From: Bryobacterales bacterium
Lineage (GTDB): Bacteria; Acidobacteriota; Terriglobia; Bryobacterales; Bryobacteraceae
Direction of reading: 5' to 3'
Assembly (NCBI GenBank): GCA_020846745.1
Contig: JADLDI010000145.1
Span: 45,322-109,321, forward strand
DNA length: 64,000 nt
Positions 43,794 to 51,668 of this stretch are shown here, piece by piece; the first letter of the stretch is position 1, and each line of letters begins with the position of its first letter. The translations under genes were made by a program, and so were the position numbers. The notes beneath the pieces were generated by a model. It was not told the origin of the DNA and searched no databases. It saw nothing but the letters and a program-made list of their open reading frames with translations.

Positions 43794-45005
43794 CTACCCC
43801 ATCGCTCGAAACGCCAACACCGCGTTCAGCCCCCCAAAAGCAAACGCATTCGAGAGCGCAGCCTCCACCTGCTGTCGACGCGCAATGTTAGGAACCACGT
43901 CTAAGTCGCATTCAGGATCCTGCGTCGTGTAGTTGGCCGTCGGCGGTAGTACGCCTTTGTGCAACGCAAACACCGTCGCCACCGCTTCCAGCGCGCCCGC
44001 CGCACCCAGCGCGTGGCCATGCATCGACTTGGTTGAGGATACCGCCAGACTATCTGCAATCGGGCCGAACACACGGCGGATCGCTCTCGTTTCAGTTACG
44101 TCGTTGGCCGTCGTACCCGTGCCATGTGCGTTGATGTAGCCGACCTGCTCCGGAGCCACTTGCCCGTCCCGCAGGCATAGCCGCATTGCAAGTGCAGGAC
44201 CATCGACAGACGGTTGCGTCAAGTGGTGCGCGTCGGAACTCATGCCGAACCCAACTATCTCCGCGTAGATCTTGGCGCCCCGCGCTCGAGCGTTCTCAAG
44301 CGGTTCAAGGACCAACATGGCCCCGCCTTCCCCAAGAATGAGCCCTTTGCGGTCCTGCGAGAACGGCCGGCAGGTGTCCGGCGAGACGACGCGCATCGCT
44401 TCCCACGACTTCAGGAAACCGTAGGAAAAGATGGCTTCGCTTCCTCCGGTAATCGCGCGATCCACCATCCGGTTGCGGACCATCCAGAATGCCTGGCCAA
44501 TTGCGTGGTTCGCCGAGGCGCACGCGGTGGATACCGTGTAGACAGGTCCGGTAACGCCGTGTTCGAGCGCGATGAAGCTCGCCGCCGCATTCGACATGAT
44601 CCGCGGGATGGTGAGCGGATTGATGCGTGACTTGTTCTGCCTGTAAAGCTCGACGAAGCCGACGTCCTCAGTGGACTGTCCCCCAACACAACAGCCCGTG
44701 ATGATCGCTGTGCGCTCGCGCGACTCCTCGTCCAACACGACGCCCGCGTCTCTAATGGCTTCCCGAGCCGCGATTGCGCCGAATTGGGCAAAACGGTCCA
44801 GCAGGTCCGCAGTTTTGGGCTCGAAGTGCTGGAGCGGCTCGTAGTTCCGGACTTCCGCTCCTTGCGAAAAGCGGAACTGAGCGGGGTCCACAACCTGTAG
44901 CGGACCAATCCCGCTGCGGCCTGCCGAGAGCGCGTCAAAGAACTCCTGACTGTTACCGCCGAGCGCGGATATAGCCCCGAGGCCGGTGATCACAACCCGC
45001 CGCAT
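43794..45005 (-). CDS. Beta-ketoacyl-ACP synthase (KAS II/FabF-like)
   Basis: 403 residues of the FabF/NodE type. The Cys-His-His triad is visible: STACASANHAIG with Cys162, INAHGTGTTANDV and SSTKSMHGHALGAAG. It elongates acyl-ACP by condensation with malonyl-ACP. Its start is directly after the stop of an ACP gene on the same strand, but no reductases, acyltransferase or malonyl transferase follow. It may belong to a small secondary lipid pathway rather than the core fab operon. Confidence 0.93.
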   Translation of the reverse strand: MRRVVITGLGAISALGGNSQEFFDALSAGRSGIGPLQVVDPAQFRFSQGAEVRNYEPLQHFEPKTADLLDRFAQFGAIAAREAIRDAGVVLDEESRERTAIITGCCVGGQSTEDVGFVELYRQNKSRINPLTIPRIMSNAAASFIALEHGVTGPVYTVSTACASANHAIGQAFWMVRNRMVDRAITGGSEAIFSYGFLKSWEAMRVVSPDTCRPFSQDRKGLILGEGGAMLVLEPLENARARGAKIYAEIVGFGMSSDAHHLTQPSVDGPALAMRLCLRDGQVAPEQVGYINAHGTGTTANDVTETRAIRRVFGPIADSLAVSSTKSMHGHALGAAGALEAVATVFALHKGVLPPTANYTTQDPECDLDVVPNIARRQQVEAALSNAFAFGGLNAVLAFRAMG

Positions 45006-45263
45006 CTAGTTGGCCGGCGCCGCGTTGGCGGCGATCAGCTTCTCCAAGCCCTCAGCCAAATCACGCACGCCCCGCACCTGCTTGGCCGCATCGTCCGGCA
45101 GGTTGATGTCGAATTCCGACTCCAGCGCGAACAGGATGTTGATGCCATCCAGCGAATCGATTCCAAGTTCTTCAAAAGTGCTGTCGATGGTGATCTTTGC
45201 GGCATCGATGTGCTGGGTTTTGGCAATGCACTCAATCACGCGCTGGACGAATTCTTCTGACAT
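45006..45263 (-). CDS. Acyl carrier protein
   Basis: 85 residues, acidic, with the phosphopantetheine site EELGIDSLDGINI (Ser37). The stop codon abuts the start of the following beta-ketoacyl synthase. The GIDSLDGI sequence departs from the core AcpP G-A-DSLDTVE motif, favouring a dedicated carrier for its partner. Confidence 0.93.
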   Translation of the reverse strand: MSEEFVQRVIECIAKTQHIDAAKITIDSTFEELGIDSLDGINILFALESEFDINLPDDAAKQVRGVRDLAEGLEKLIAANAAPAN

Positions 45264-45381
45264 ACGAGGTGGCTAACCGTACCAAGATGATAACCTTGAT
45301 CGCGGTATCTAATCACAGGACCGCGCCCGCGTAACGTGATAGCGTGGAATTAGCTGCTTTACACACGATTCGAGGCTCACC

Positions 45382-45669
45382 GTGATTGACCTGAGAGAAG
45401 TTCGTTCAGTTACCGAGTTCCAGCGCAACATCAAAGACTACGTGGGGAGACTCAAGGAGAAGAAGACTCCTCTTGTGTTGACAGTCAATGGCCGCGCTGA
45501 ACTCGTGGTTCAGGACGCGGAGAGCTACCAGCTAATGCTCGAACGGTTGGAGCGCGCCGAGACGGTGGCGGCCATCCGCCGAGGCATCGAACAAGCCGAA
45601 CGAGGAGAAACGATTCCCCTGGAAGAAGCCGAACAGCGCCTCCGAGAAAAGCATGGCTTTTCGCGTTGA
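45382..45669 (+). CDS. Phd/YefM-family antitoxin
   Basis: 95 residues from a GTG at 45382 with GAGG upstream. The N-terminal DNA-binding fold reads REVRSVTEFQRNIKDYVGRLKEKKTPLVLTVNGRAELVVQDAESYQLML, typical of Phd/YefM. The C-terminal RRGIEQAERGETIPLEEAEQRLREKHGF normally wraps the toxin. The toxin gene that overlaps its 3' end is truncated, so this antitoxin may act alone as a repressor or on toxins elsewhere. Confidence 0.88.
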   Translation: MIDLREVRSVTEFQRNIKDYVGRLKEKKTPLVLTVNGRAELVVQDAESYQLMLERLERAETVAAIRRGIEQAERGETIPLEEAEQRLREKHGFSR

Positions 45670-45805
45670 GATTTCGCCGGAAGCCTTCGAAGATCTCGAC
45701 GCCATCGCGGCGTACATCACCCTGAGACACTGGGCGCGCAAACCAATCAGTGACGATGAGCTTCAGGAATTGCTCGACGATTCGGCCGGCCAAGAATCTG
45801 AGTGA
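45653..45805 (+). pseudogene. RelE/ParE toxin, truncated
   Basis: The frame starting at ATG 45653, overlapping the antitoxin 3' end by 17 bases, encodes MAFRVEISPEAFEDLDAIAA and YI, a standard RelE/ParE N-terminus (first strand and helix). It then runs into LRHWARKPISDDELQELLDD and stops after 50 residues, about half the normal length. The catalytic C-terminal strands are missing and its 3' end overlaps the convergent deacetylase gene. It looks like a toxin remnant with a foreign tail. Confidence 0.65.
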
Positions 45806-46490
45806 CGGTTCCGAATTCGTAGCCTTGGCCCTTTAGTATAGGAACCAGCGCCTTCACCGCCTCAACGGTGGGCCGGATGTCGGGCTGATCCCGCGTGCCT
45901 CTACCGTCGTGAAGACAATAGATCGCGCCGTTAGCTATTCCGCCTTCCAGCCGCTTGACGATTTCCCCGGCAGGTAGCGCCCAGTCGCGGGCAATCGTCG
46001 TCCACATCACCCCTGTCAGCCCATGGCGCGACAAACTCCTCGACAGCCCGAACCAGCGGACCCCATAGGGCGCGCGGAACCAGCGTGGAGCGGTGCCGTG
46101 AATCGCCGTCAGCACAGTCTGTGCACGGCTGATCTCCGATTCCACCGTGCGCGACGGCTTCAGCCACAGCGCCAGGTGGTTGTACGTATGGTTGCCGATC
46201 TCGTGTCCTGCCTTTGACACTTCGCGAGCGATCTCGGGCGATTGCCCGGCGTGGCGGCCGATCTGGAAAAAGGTGGCTTTCACCTGATACCGGTCCAGCG
46301 CTTCGAGCAACTGCCGCGTGCCTTTCGTCGGACCGTCGTCAAAGGTCAACGCAATTACCTTCCGCGAACGGTCGCCGTGCCAAATCGACGGTCCAAAGAT
46401 TTGGGACGATCGCCCCCGAGTCGCCCATGCTCCGGCAACACCGATGGCCGCTGCTGCTGCGGCAACGCCGGCGGCAACGCTAGCGATCAT
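45747..46490 (-). CDS. Polysaccharide deacetylase (NodB-type)
   Basis: About 247 residues. A hydrophobic Ala-rich N-terminus (SVAAGVAAAAAAIGVAGAWA) may anchor or export it. NodB motifs: ALTFDDGPTKGT (catalytic and metal-binding Asp), GHEIGNHTYNHLAL (metal His pair), RWFRAPYG and IYCLHDGRG. It removes N- or O-acetyl groups from a glycan. The ATG at 46490 overlaps the preceding gene stop as ATGA; an upstream ATG at 46511 is possible. Confidence 0.9.
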   Translation of the reverse strand: MIASVAAGVAAAAAAIGVAGAWATRGRSSQIFGPSIWHGDRSRKVIALTFDDGPTKGTRQLLEALDRYQVKATFFQIGRHAGQSPEIAREVSKAGHEIGNHTYNHLALWLKPSRTVESEISRAQTVLTAIHGTAPRWFRAPYGVRWFGLSRSLSRHGLTGVMWTTIARDWALPAGEIVKRLEGGIANGAIYCLHDGRGTRDQPDIRPTVEAVKALVPILKGQGYEFGTVTQILGRPNRRAIPEAHRH

Positions 46491-47746
46491 GCTTGGGGCT
46501 GGTCGGTCCACTGGACGCTATGGTCGGAGGTGACGGCGTACGTGGCCGCGGGGGAGATCAGTTTGAAGAACGACCAAGGACCGGGAATCCACGGGTAGCG
46601 TTCAACGACGCTCTCGTCGACTTCAATTCCTAAGCCTGGCTTTGTCGGGACGAACAGCTCGCCCTCGCGGATGTCGAGAGGTTGCTTCAAAATGTCTTGA
46701 GCCAGCGGGAACGGGTACATGGTCTTCAGCGCTGTCGTGGTGTAGACAGGGTATTCGAGCCATTCGCAAACCGTGTCGGGCCAGCAGATGCCCAGATGAG
46801 CCGCGGCCACCACCTCAAGGTCGGTTCCCCACGAGTGGAAGGCGAAGCGGAGCCCGGCCCGTTCCACATCAGCCAGCACTCGCCGGCACGTCGTGTAGCC
46901 GCCTTGGCAAACGATGTCCATTTGCGCGTAATCGACACAGGGGTCGAGAATCAGATCGGCGAAGCTTGCTTCAGACGGTTCGTGTTCGCCCGAAGCCAGC
47001 GCTACGGAACCCGCGGCGCGGAGCTTGCGATAGGCCGCGTGGTCGAGCGGCGGCAGCGGCTCTTCCAGCCACAAGATCTCATATTCGGCCATTTGCTCCG
47101 CCAGCTTTTCGACGCGTTCCGGGCCGTAACTGCGGTCGCCCATGCGCCACCAGCTATGGGCGTCCACCATAATGTCGACACTCGGGCCGACGGCTTCGCG
47201 TATCAACTTTACCGTGCGTAAATCTTCGTCCGGGCCAAGCGCCGGGCGCATCTTATACGCGGAAAAGCCGAGCGCGGCAATACCGGCCGCTTCGGCGGCG
47301 TAGGCTTCCGGCGGCTGGTACATGCCGGCACTGCCGTAGAGTTTCATCCGGTCGCGCACACGCCCGCCCACCAGCTCGGATACGGGCACTCCCAATTCCT
47401 TGCCCAGCAGGTCATACAGGGCGACCTCAACGGCGCTGTAGACCTTAAGCACTTCGAGGTCCCCGTTGGCGGCTTCCTGGAACATCACTCTGAGAGCGTC
47501 GGGTTCGGCGAGCAGCCTGCCCTTCAGGAACGGAGCGACGGTCTGCGTAATGCGTTGGTGAGCGACTTCGCTCCCCTGCCCTGGCGCATACCCGACAAGC
47601 CCGTTGTCGGACTCCACCCTGATCAGCATGGCGTCGCGCTTCAGGATGGTGCGTTCCCCGCCGTAATAGGTCATCACGGAAGGTTCGGGCAGGCGATACG
47701 ACATGAGGAACGACTGAACCCGGCGAATTCTCATGCCTCCCAGCAT
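46487..47746 (-). CDS. Mandelate racemase/muconate lactonizing enzyme superfamily protein
   Basis: 419 residues, an enolase-superfamily barrel with capping domain. VYSAVEVALYDLLGKELGVPVSELVGG precedes the barrel. KMRPALGPDEDLRTVKLIREAVG carries a KxR variant. Metal ligands are DIMVDAHSWW, ILWLEEPLPP and ALASGEHE. The C-terminal EWLEYPVYTTTALKTMYPFPLAQDIL resembles sugar-acid dehydratases. Specific substrate unknown. ATG 47746 has AGGGGG upstream; ATG 47734 is an alternative. Confidence 0.87.
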   Translation of the reverse strand: MLGGMRIRRVQSFLMSYRLPEPSVMTYYGGERTILKRDAMLIRVESDNGLVGYAPGQGSEVAHQRITQTVAPFLKGRLLAEPDALRVMFQEAANGDLEVLKVYSAVEVALYDLLGKELGVPVSELVGGRVRDRMKLYGSAGMYQPPEAYAAEAAGIAALGFSAYKMRPALGPDEDLRTVKLIREAVGPSVDIMVDAHSWWRMGDRSYGPERVEKLAEQMAEYEILWLEEPLPPLDHAAYRKLRAAGSVALASGEHEPSEASFADLILDPCVDYAQMDIVCQGGYTTCRRVLADVERAGLRFAFHSWGTDLEVVAAAHLGICWPDTVCEWLEYPVYTTTALKTMYPFPLAQDILKQPLDIREGELFVPTKPGLGIEVDESVVERYPWIPGPWSFFKLISPAATYAVTSDHSVQWTDQPQA

Positions 47747-47786
47747 TTCGCCCCCTGGTGGGCAAAGTCAACCCGCACCGAAAGAC

Positions 47787-47821
47787 AAAAAAGGCCGGGC
47801 GCCTCGGAGGTGGCGCCCGGC
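47787..47821 (-). terminator. Rho-independent terminator after MoeA-like gene
   Basis: Stem GCCGGGCGCC (47794-47803) with GGCGCCCGGC (47812-47821), 8-nt loop, followed on the minus strand by a six-T run (complement of 47787-47792). It ends the MoeA-like transcript. Between stop and terminator a second hairpin CATACCG/CGGTATG (around 47838-47862) is visible. Confidence 0.88.
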
Positions 47822-47887
47822 TTCGGAGGAGAACCACATACCGTTCGGAGTGTCGGTATGGGGTTTAGTGGAGGAGGTGACCCGCGG

Positions 47888-48859
47888 TTAGCAGAGTAAT
47901 CCGCCGTGACCGAGGGTGGCCAGCTCCCAGCCCGTCATCCTGTAGCGAGAGAGCATGGGAGGCAGCACGAGATCTACAACGTTGGCCCGAACGGAGCGAA
48001 AGCATCCGGGCGCGGAAACTATCGGCACATCGTCTTTGTAGCCCAACAGCAGTAGATTGCCGGGCTCGACGGGAGCAAGAAACTTTTCGATATGACAGCC
48101 GACGCGCGCCATGGCGCGGCCGATAACATCGTCCGGACCCGCGGGAGCCGTTGTGGACGCCACTAGTATCGCCGTGGGCTTGGAGCGCAACAGGTGCTGG
48201 AATGCACGCGCCGTCTGGGATTCTTCTTCAATCGTGGCCAGAGCAAATGCTGGGGTCGTGGCGTACTTCTCCAGCCGCTGGACCATAATGTTCTCAAACA
48301 ACTGGCGGGCACGCTCGCCATTCATCGGATCCGAATAGAGGACGCCGATCTGCGGATTGCGGATCGGACGCGCTTGCAGAATGGGACCGCGCTCACGAAG
48401 GATGTTGACCACCGCTTCGAGCTGGGCTTGGGCTACGGCGAACGGTGCGCTCTTAATCGTCGCAATCCGTTGGCCCGCCTTGGCGTGGCTGAAATTCAAC
48501 GCAGTCGCGATCACGATGCTCGCGGTGCAGTTAATCTGCTTCAAGAGTTCATCATCGATCAGCACGCAGCAGTCTTCGGTCGCGAACATGTTCGCCCGGC
48601 CGCCGGCGGCGAGCTTGATTTCGACGGCGCCACACCCGATGGCTTGCGCCACCAGCGACACAGCGTCGTCTTCGCTGACTTCGCCCTCCTCCAGTTCGGT
48701 TACCCAAACCTGCTCCATGCCTTCGGTTTCAAGGAGGCGAATATCCTCCTCGGAAATGATGTGGCCCTTGGCCAGCAACTTTCGGCCGCCAGGGCGGAAG
48801 ATCGTAGTGCAGAGAATACGACCAGCGGACTCGCGGACATCAACGGTCAAAGCCTTCAT
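47888..48859 (-). CDS. MoeA/MoaB-like molybdopterin-binding protein
   Basis: 323 residues. VRESAGRILCTTIFRPGGRKLLAKGHIISEEDIRLLETEG resembles the MoeA-type N-terminal domain. The C-terminal half has the MoCF-type fold (IGVLYSDPMNGERARQLFENIM, AILVASTTAPAGPDDVIGRAMARVGCHIEKF, LLLGYKDDVPIVSAPGCFRSVRANVVDLVLPPMLS). The substrate-binding signature is altered (STTAPAGPDDV instead of the usual GGTGxSxGxxD), so a role in molybdenum cofactor handling is likely but not certain. GAGGG precedes the ATG. It ends in its own terminator. Confidence 0.72.
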   Translation of the reverse strand: MKALTVDVRESAGRILCTTIFRPGGRKLLAKGHIISEEDIRLLETEGMEQVWVTELEEGEVSEDDAVSLVAQAIGCGAVEIKLAAGGRANMFATEDCCVLIDDELLKQINCTASIVIATALNFSHAKAGQRIATIKSAPFAVAQAQLEAVVNILRERGPILQARPIRNPQIGVLYSDPMNGERARQLFENIMVQRLEKYATTPAFALATIEEESQTARAFQHLLRSKPTAILVASTTAPAGPDDVIGRAMARVGCHIEKFLAPVEPGNLLLLGYKDDVPIVSAPGCFRSVRANVVDLVLPPMLSRYRMTGWELATLGHGGLLC

Positions 48860-49032
48860 GCTGGATCCCTCTAACTAACTGACTAGTACTTCTAGTCCTT
48901 TACCTTAATACCGCAAAATTTCGTGGGAGAGAAGCACAAAATTCTTAAAGATTGTACTTTTTCCCTAGTACGCAGGTTCGGACAGACACTCAGAGGGATA
49001 GTGCACCAAAAACAAGAAAAATCTCAGCAAAA
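48860..49032. other. AT-rich intergenic region with hairpin
   Basis: 173 bases unusually AT-rich for this window. It contains GACTAG-TACTT-CTAGTC (48881-48897), in the leader of the MoeA-like gene 22 bases before its ATG. Near 49016-49035 a weak stem CTTAG/CTGAG followed by a T-run on the minus strand may terminate the arginine operon. Its promoter elements are not clear enough to place. Confidence 0.4.
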
Positions 49033-49605
49033 CTAAGGTTTAGCGAGTACCGGAATTTGGACCAACGGCGAGTTGAGTTCCAGTACCCGAAGTCCACTAG
49101 TACTGGATTTGAACGGTGTGTCGTTTTGATTAAAGTTCTTTAAAACCGCAATTTCGTCGCAGTTCTGAAACTTCGGGCACCGCAAACAATCCTTCCACGC
49201 CTTCTGCGGCAGCAGGCCCCGGTCCACCTGATCGTATCCCAGTTGGGCGAAGAAACCGGGAACATACGTAAAGGCAAACAGAGACGAAATTCCGATTTCT
49301 TCGGCTTCGTGTTCGATCGCCTGCACCAGTTCCCGGCCGATGCCTTTGCCTTTGAGGTCCGGATGCACAGCCAGGGAGCGGACTTCCGCGGCCGTAGGCG
49401 TATAAAAGTGCAACGCCGCACAGGCCACCGGCTCATCCGCGTCATTGGTCGCGACCGTGAAGTCGCGAATGCCTTCGGCGAGTTCGAATTCGGTGCGCGG
49501 CAGCATGATGCCTTGCGAGGCATAGCCGTTGATTAAGGTCAATAGCTGCGACACGTCCCGCATGGATGCTTTACGAAACATGGATGCTTTACGAAAGTTG
49601 TTCAA
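49033..49605 (-). CDS. GNAT acetyltransferase, probable N-acetylglutamate synthase-like
   Basis: About 190 residues. GNAT motifs: PRTEFELAEGIRDFTVA, ACAALHFY, EVRSLAVHPDLKGKGIGRELVQAIEHEAEEIG (acetyl-CoA loop) and FAFTYVPGFFAQLGYDQVDR. The pattern 'GIMLPRTEFEL...' and 'CLRCPKFQNCDEIAVLK' is typical of ArgA-like GNATs linked to arginine genes, which make N-acetylglutamate. A TTG at 49605 overlaps the argB stop as TTGA with GAGGGTGG upstream; ATGs at 49581 and 49563 are alternatives. A tandem repeat sits at this N-terminus. Confidence 0.82.
   Translation of the reverse strand: MNNFRKASMFRKASMRDVSQLLTLINGYASQGIMLPRTEFELAEGIRDFTVATNDADEPVACAALHFYTPTAAEVRSLAVHPDLKGKGIGRELVQAIEHEAEEIGISSLFAFTYVPGFFAQLGYDQVDRGLLPQKAWKDCLRCPKFQNCDEIAVLKNFNQNDTPFKSSTSGLRVLELNSPLVQIPVLAKP
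49561..49596. repeat. 18-bp tandem repeat at GNAT start
   Basis: CATGGATGCTTTACGAAA occurs twice in direct succession (49561-49578, 49579-49596). On the minus strand each copy encodes FRKASM, so the unit including a possible start Met is duplicated in frame. Confidence 0.9.
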
Positions 49606-50372
49606 GTCACCACCCTCGTTCCGAGCGTCTCTCCCTGGAGAAGACGGCTGACGACGTTGATTTCGGCGCCAGGTGCGATACACACCTGCCCCACTCCACC
49701 ATCGAGCGCGCGATGCGCTGCCTCCAGTTTGGCCTGCATGCCGCCCGTCGCCACCTTATCGGCAATTAACTTCTCACTCTCGCTGCGTGGCAAGACGGGG
49801 ATGATCGTCTTTGACCTGTCCATGACGCCGTTGACGTCGGTGAGGAATATGAGGCGGTCCGCCTGGAATCCGGCGGCGCAAGCGGCGGCCATCTGGTCGC
49901 CGTTGACGTTGTAGACGTTCCCGTTGCGGTCGCCCGCGACGCACGCGACAACAGGTAGGAAGTGTGCCGACGTCAGCACGTTCAGAAGTTCGGGGTTCGA
50001 GCGCACTGGCTTTCCCACCGCGCCCAGTTCCGGGCTCCACTGTTCGGCTTCCGTGAGCAACGCGTCGATACCGCTCAGGCCCACCGCTTTTGAACCGGCC
50101 GCAACCAGCGTAGCGACCAGTTCGTGGTTCACGCTGCCGGCAAAAACTTTCAGAACAGCGTCCACCACCTCGGGCGTCGTAACACGTAGACCGTTGACGA
50201 AGCGGCTTTCGACGCCGCGCTCCGCGAGAAACCGTGTCATCTGCTTGCCGCCGCCGTGAACAACCACGGTTTGCGGGTGCTGTTTGGCAATCTCGGCGAT
50301 CTCGGCGGCCAGGCGCTTGCGGGAAGCGGCTTCGTCCAGCAGGGTGCCGCCCAGTTTGATCAGCAGTTTCAC
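49602..50372 (-). CDS. argB: Acetylglutamate kinase
   Basis: 256 residues. ArgB phosphorylates N-acetylglutamate, step 2 of arginine synthesis. Amino acid kinase motifs: LLIKLGGTLLDE, VVVHGGGKQMTRFL, VGLSGIDALL, VVACVAGDRNGNVYNVNGDQMA and LIFLTDVNGVMD, then TGGMQAKLEAAHRAL. It overlaps argC by 4 bases upstream and the GNAT gene downstream, forming one coupled operon. Confidence 0.96.
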   Translation of the reverse strand: MKLLIKLGGTLLDEAASRKRLAAEIAEIAKQHPQTVVVHGGGKQMTRFLAERGVESRFVNGLRVTTPEVVDAVLKVFAGSVNHELVATLVAAGSKAVGLSGIDALLTEAEQWSPELGAVGKPVRSNPELLNVLTSAHFLPVVACVAGDRNGNVYNVNGDQMAAACAAGFQADRLIFLTDVNGVMDRSKTIIPVLPRSESEKLIADKVATGGMQAKLEAAHRALDGGVGQVCIAPGAEINVVSRLLQGETLGTRVVT

Positions 50373-51385
50373 AGCAGTCCCTCCGCCTCCGGGTAGCCGA
50401 ACATCAGGTTCATGTTCTGAACAGCCTGGCCCGCGGCGCCCTTCACCAGGTTGTCGATAGCGCTCACCACCAGCGCACGGCCCGTCCCCGCATCCACCTT
50501 TACACCGAGGTCGCAGAAGTTGGTGTGGTTGACGGCCGCCAGGTCGGGTACATGGTTGGCATGATAGATCCGGATGAAGGGTTCGCCGGCGTAGCGCTTC
50601 TCGTAGATGTCGATCAGGTCAGACGAATTGGTTTCCTTTTGCACGCGGAAATAGATCGTCTCCAGAATGCCGCGGTGGATCGGCAGCAGTTGGGCGGTGA
50701 AGCTGAAGCGCTCGGCCGCGACTTTTGAGTTCATCAACACTTCCGGTACGTGGCGATGGTCGAGCAGGGAGTAGGCCGAGAAGTTTTCGGTAACTTCGCA
50801 GAAGTGGGTCTTAAGGGTCGGCTTACGGCCGGCGCCCGAGACGCCGGACTTCGCGTCGCAAACGATATCGGTATCGGGAGCGATGACACCGGCGGCGACC
50901 AGCGGTTCGAGGGCGATGTTGGCGGCGGTCGGATAGCAGCCGGGGTTCGCAATCAGGCGGGCGCCTTTCACCTCGTCGCGATAGAACTCAGGCAGGCCAT
51001 ACACCGCCTCCGCCAGCAGGCTTGGCTGGGTGTGCTCTTCCTTGTACCATTTCTTAAACGTGTCGGCCGTGCGCAAGCGGAAAGCTCCACTCAGGTCGAT
51101 CACCTTCGCTCCGGCGTCGAGCATCACCGGCGCAAGCTCCATCGACACTTCGGGCGGCGTGGCGAGGAAGATGATGTTGATGCCAAGTTCGCGAGCCGCG
51201 TCCCCCGAACAGGCGATGCGCGCGGGTCCCCGATACGAGCGCGGGCGCGACCGGTCCTCCGAATCCGCACGATGCTCCATCAACACCGGCGTGGTGTGCG
51301 GATGTCGCGTGAGGATCTGAAGAAGCTCGGCGCCGCTGTAGCCGCGGAAGCCGACAATACCGGCATGGATAGGGGTGTGGCTCAC
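50369..51385 (-). CDS. argC: N-acetyl-gamma-glutamyl-phosphate reductase
   Basis: 338 residues. ArgC reduces N-acetylglutamyl phosphate with NADPH. Motifs: VGFRGYSGAELLQILTRHP, FLATPPEVSMELAP, VIDLSGAFRL, LIANPGCYPTAANIAL with the catalytic Cys, and HRHVPEV. It starts with GTG at 51385. A SD-like AGGAG lies 14 bases upstream. A probable ArgR operator abuts the start. Confidence 0.96.
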   Translation of the reverse strand: MSHTPIHAGIVGFRGYSGAELLQILTRHPHTTPVLMEHRADSEDRSRPRSYRGPARIACSGDAARELGINIIFLATPPEVSMELAPVMLDAGAKVIDLSGAFRLRTADTFKKWYKEEHTQPSLLAEAVYGLPEFYRDEVKGARLIANPGCYPTAANIALEPLVAAGVIAPDTDIVCDAKSGVSGAGRKPTLKTHFCEVTENFSAYSLLDHRHVPEVLMNSKVAAERFSFTAQLLPIHRGILETIYFRVQKETNSSDLIDIYEKRYAGEPFIRIYHANHVPDLAAVNHTNFCDLGVKVDAGTGRALVVSAIDNLVKGAAGQAVQNMNLMFGYPEAEGLL

Positions 51386-51422
51386 GTGATTAATTATTCA
51401 CTCCTATGAATAAATATACCGC
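51385..51422 (-). promoter_or_regulatory. Probable ArgR operator (tandem ARG boxes) at argC
   Basis: TGATTAATTATTCA (51387-51400) matches the ARG-box core TGAAT-N4-ATTCA with one mismatch. A second, weaker box TGAATAAATATACC (51407-51420) follows; their 18-bp forms are 2 bp apart, as in known tandem operators. The region also contains the inverted repeat TTATTCA-N6-TGAATAA (51394-51413). On the minus strand TATATT could be a -10, so a bound repressor would block argCB transcription. Confidence 0.6.
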
Positions 51423-51467
51423 ACGCGCGGATGGATGCCCAGTCCTCTGACGCAGTATCCTGAAGGC

Positions 51468-51668
51468 ATGAGCCGGGTGGAACAGATCGAAGGCGAGGTT
51501 CGGGCGCTGAATCAGGACGAATTGAAAGCGTTTCGGGAGTGGTTTCTCCGGTTTGATGCAGATGGCTGGGATCGGCAGATCGAAGGCGACGTAAAGAGCG
51601 GAAAGCTAAAAGCCCTGGCCGAGCGTGCCCTTCGTGATCACCAGTCGGGGCGTTCCACTGTTCTGTGA
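51468..51668 (+). CDS. Antitoxin of a type II toxin-antitoxin pair
   Basis: 66 residues from ATG 51468 (GAAGG just upstream). SRVEQIEGEVRALNQDELKAFREWFLRFDADGWDRQIEGDVKSGKLKALAERALRD is a short acidic helical protein of the kind paired with RelE/HigB-like toxins (the 'D.WDRQI..D...GKL..L...A' pattern). The stop overlaps the toxin start as GTGA. It diverges from argC, and the inverted repeat at 51394-51413 could also be its operator. An upstream ATG at 51435 is less likely. Confidence 0.82.
   Translation: MSRVEQIEGEVRALNQDELKAFREWFLRFDADGWDRQIEGDVKSGKLKALAERALRDHQSGRSTVL

Noticed and set aside
48881..48975. TrpR-type operators (CTAGTAC motifs at 48883 and 48965)
   Set aside because: Half-sites are far apart and beside a gene unrelated to tryptophan; similarity is likely chance in an AT-rich stretch.
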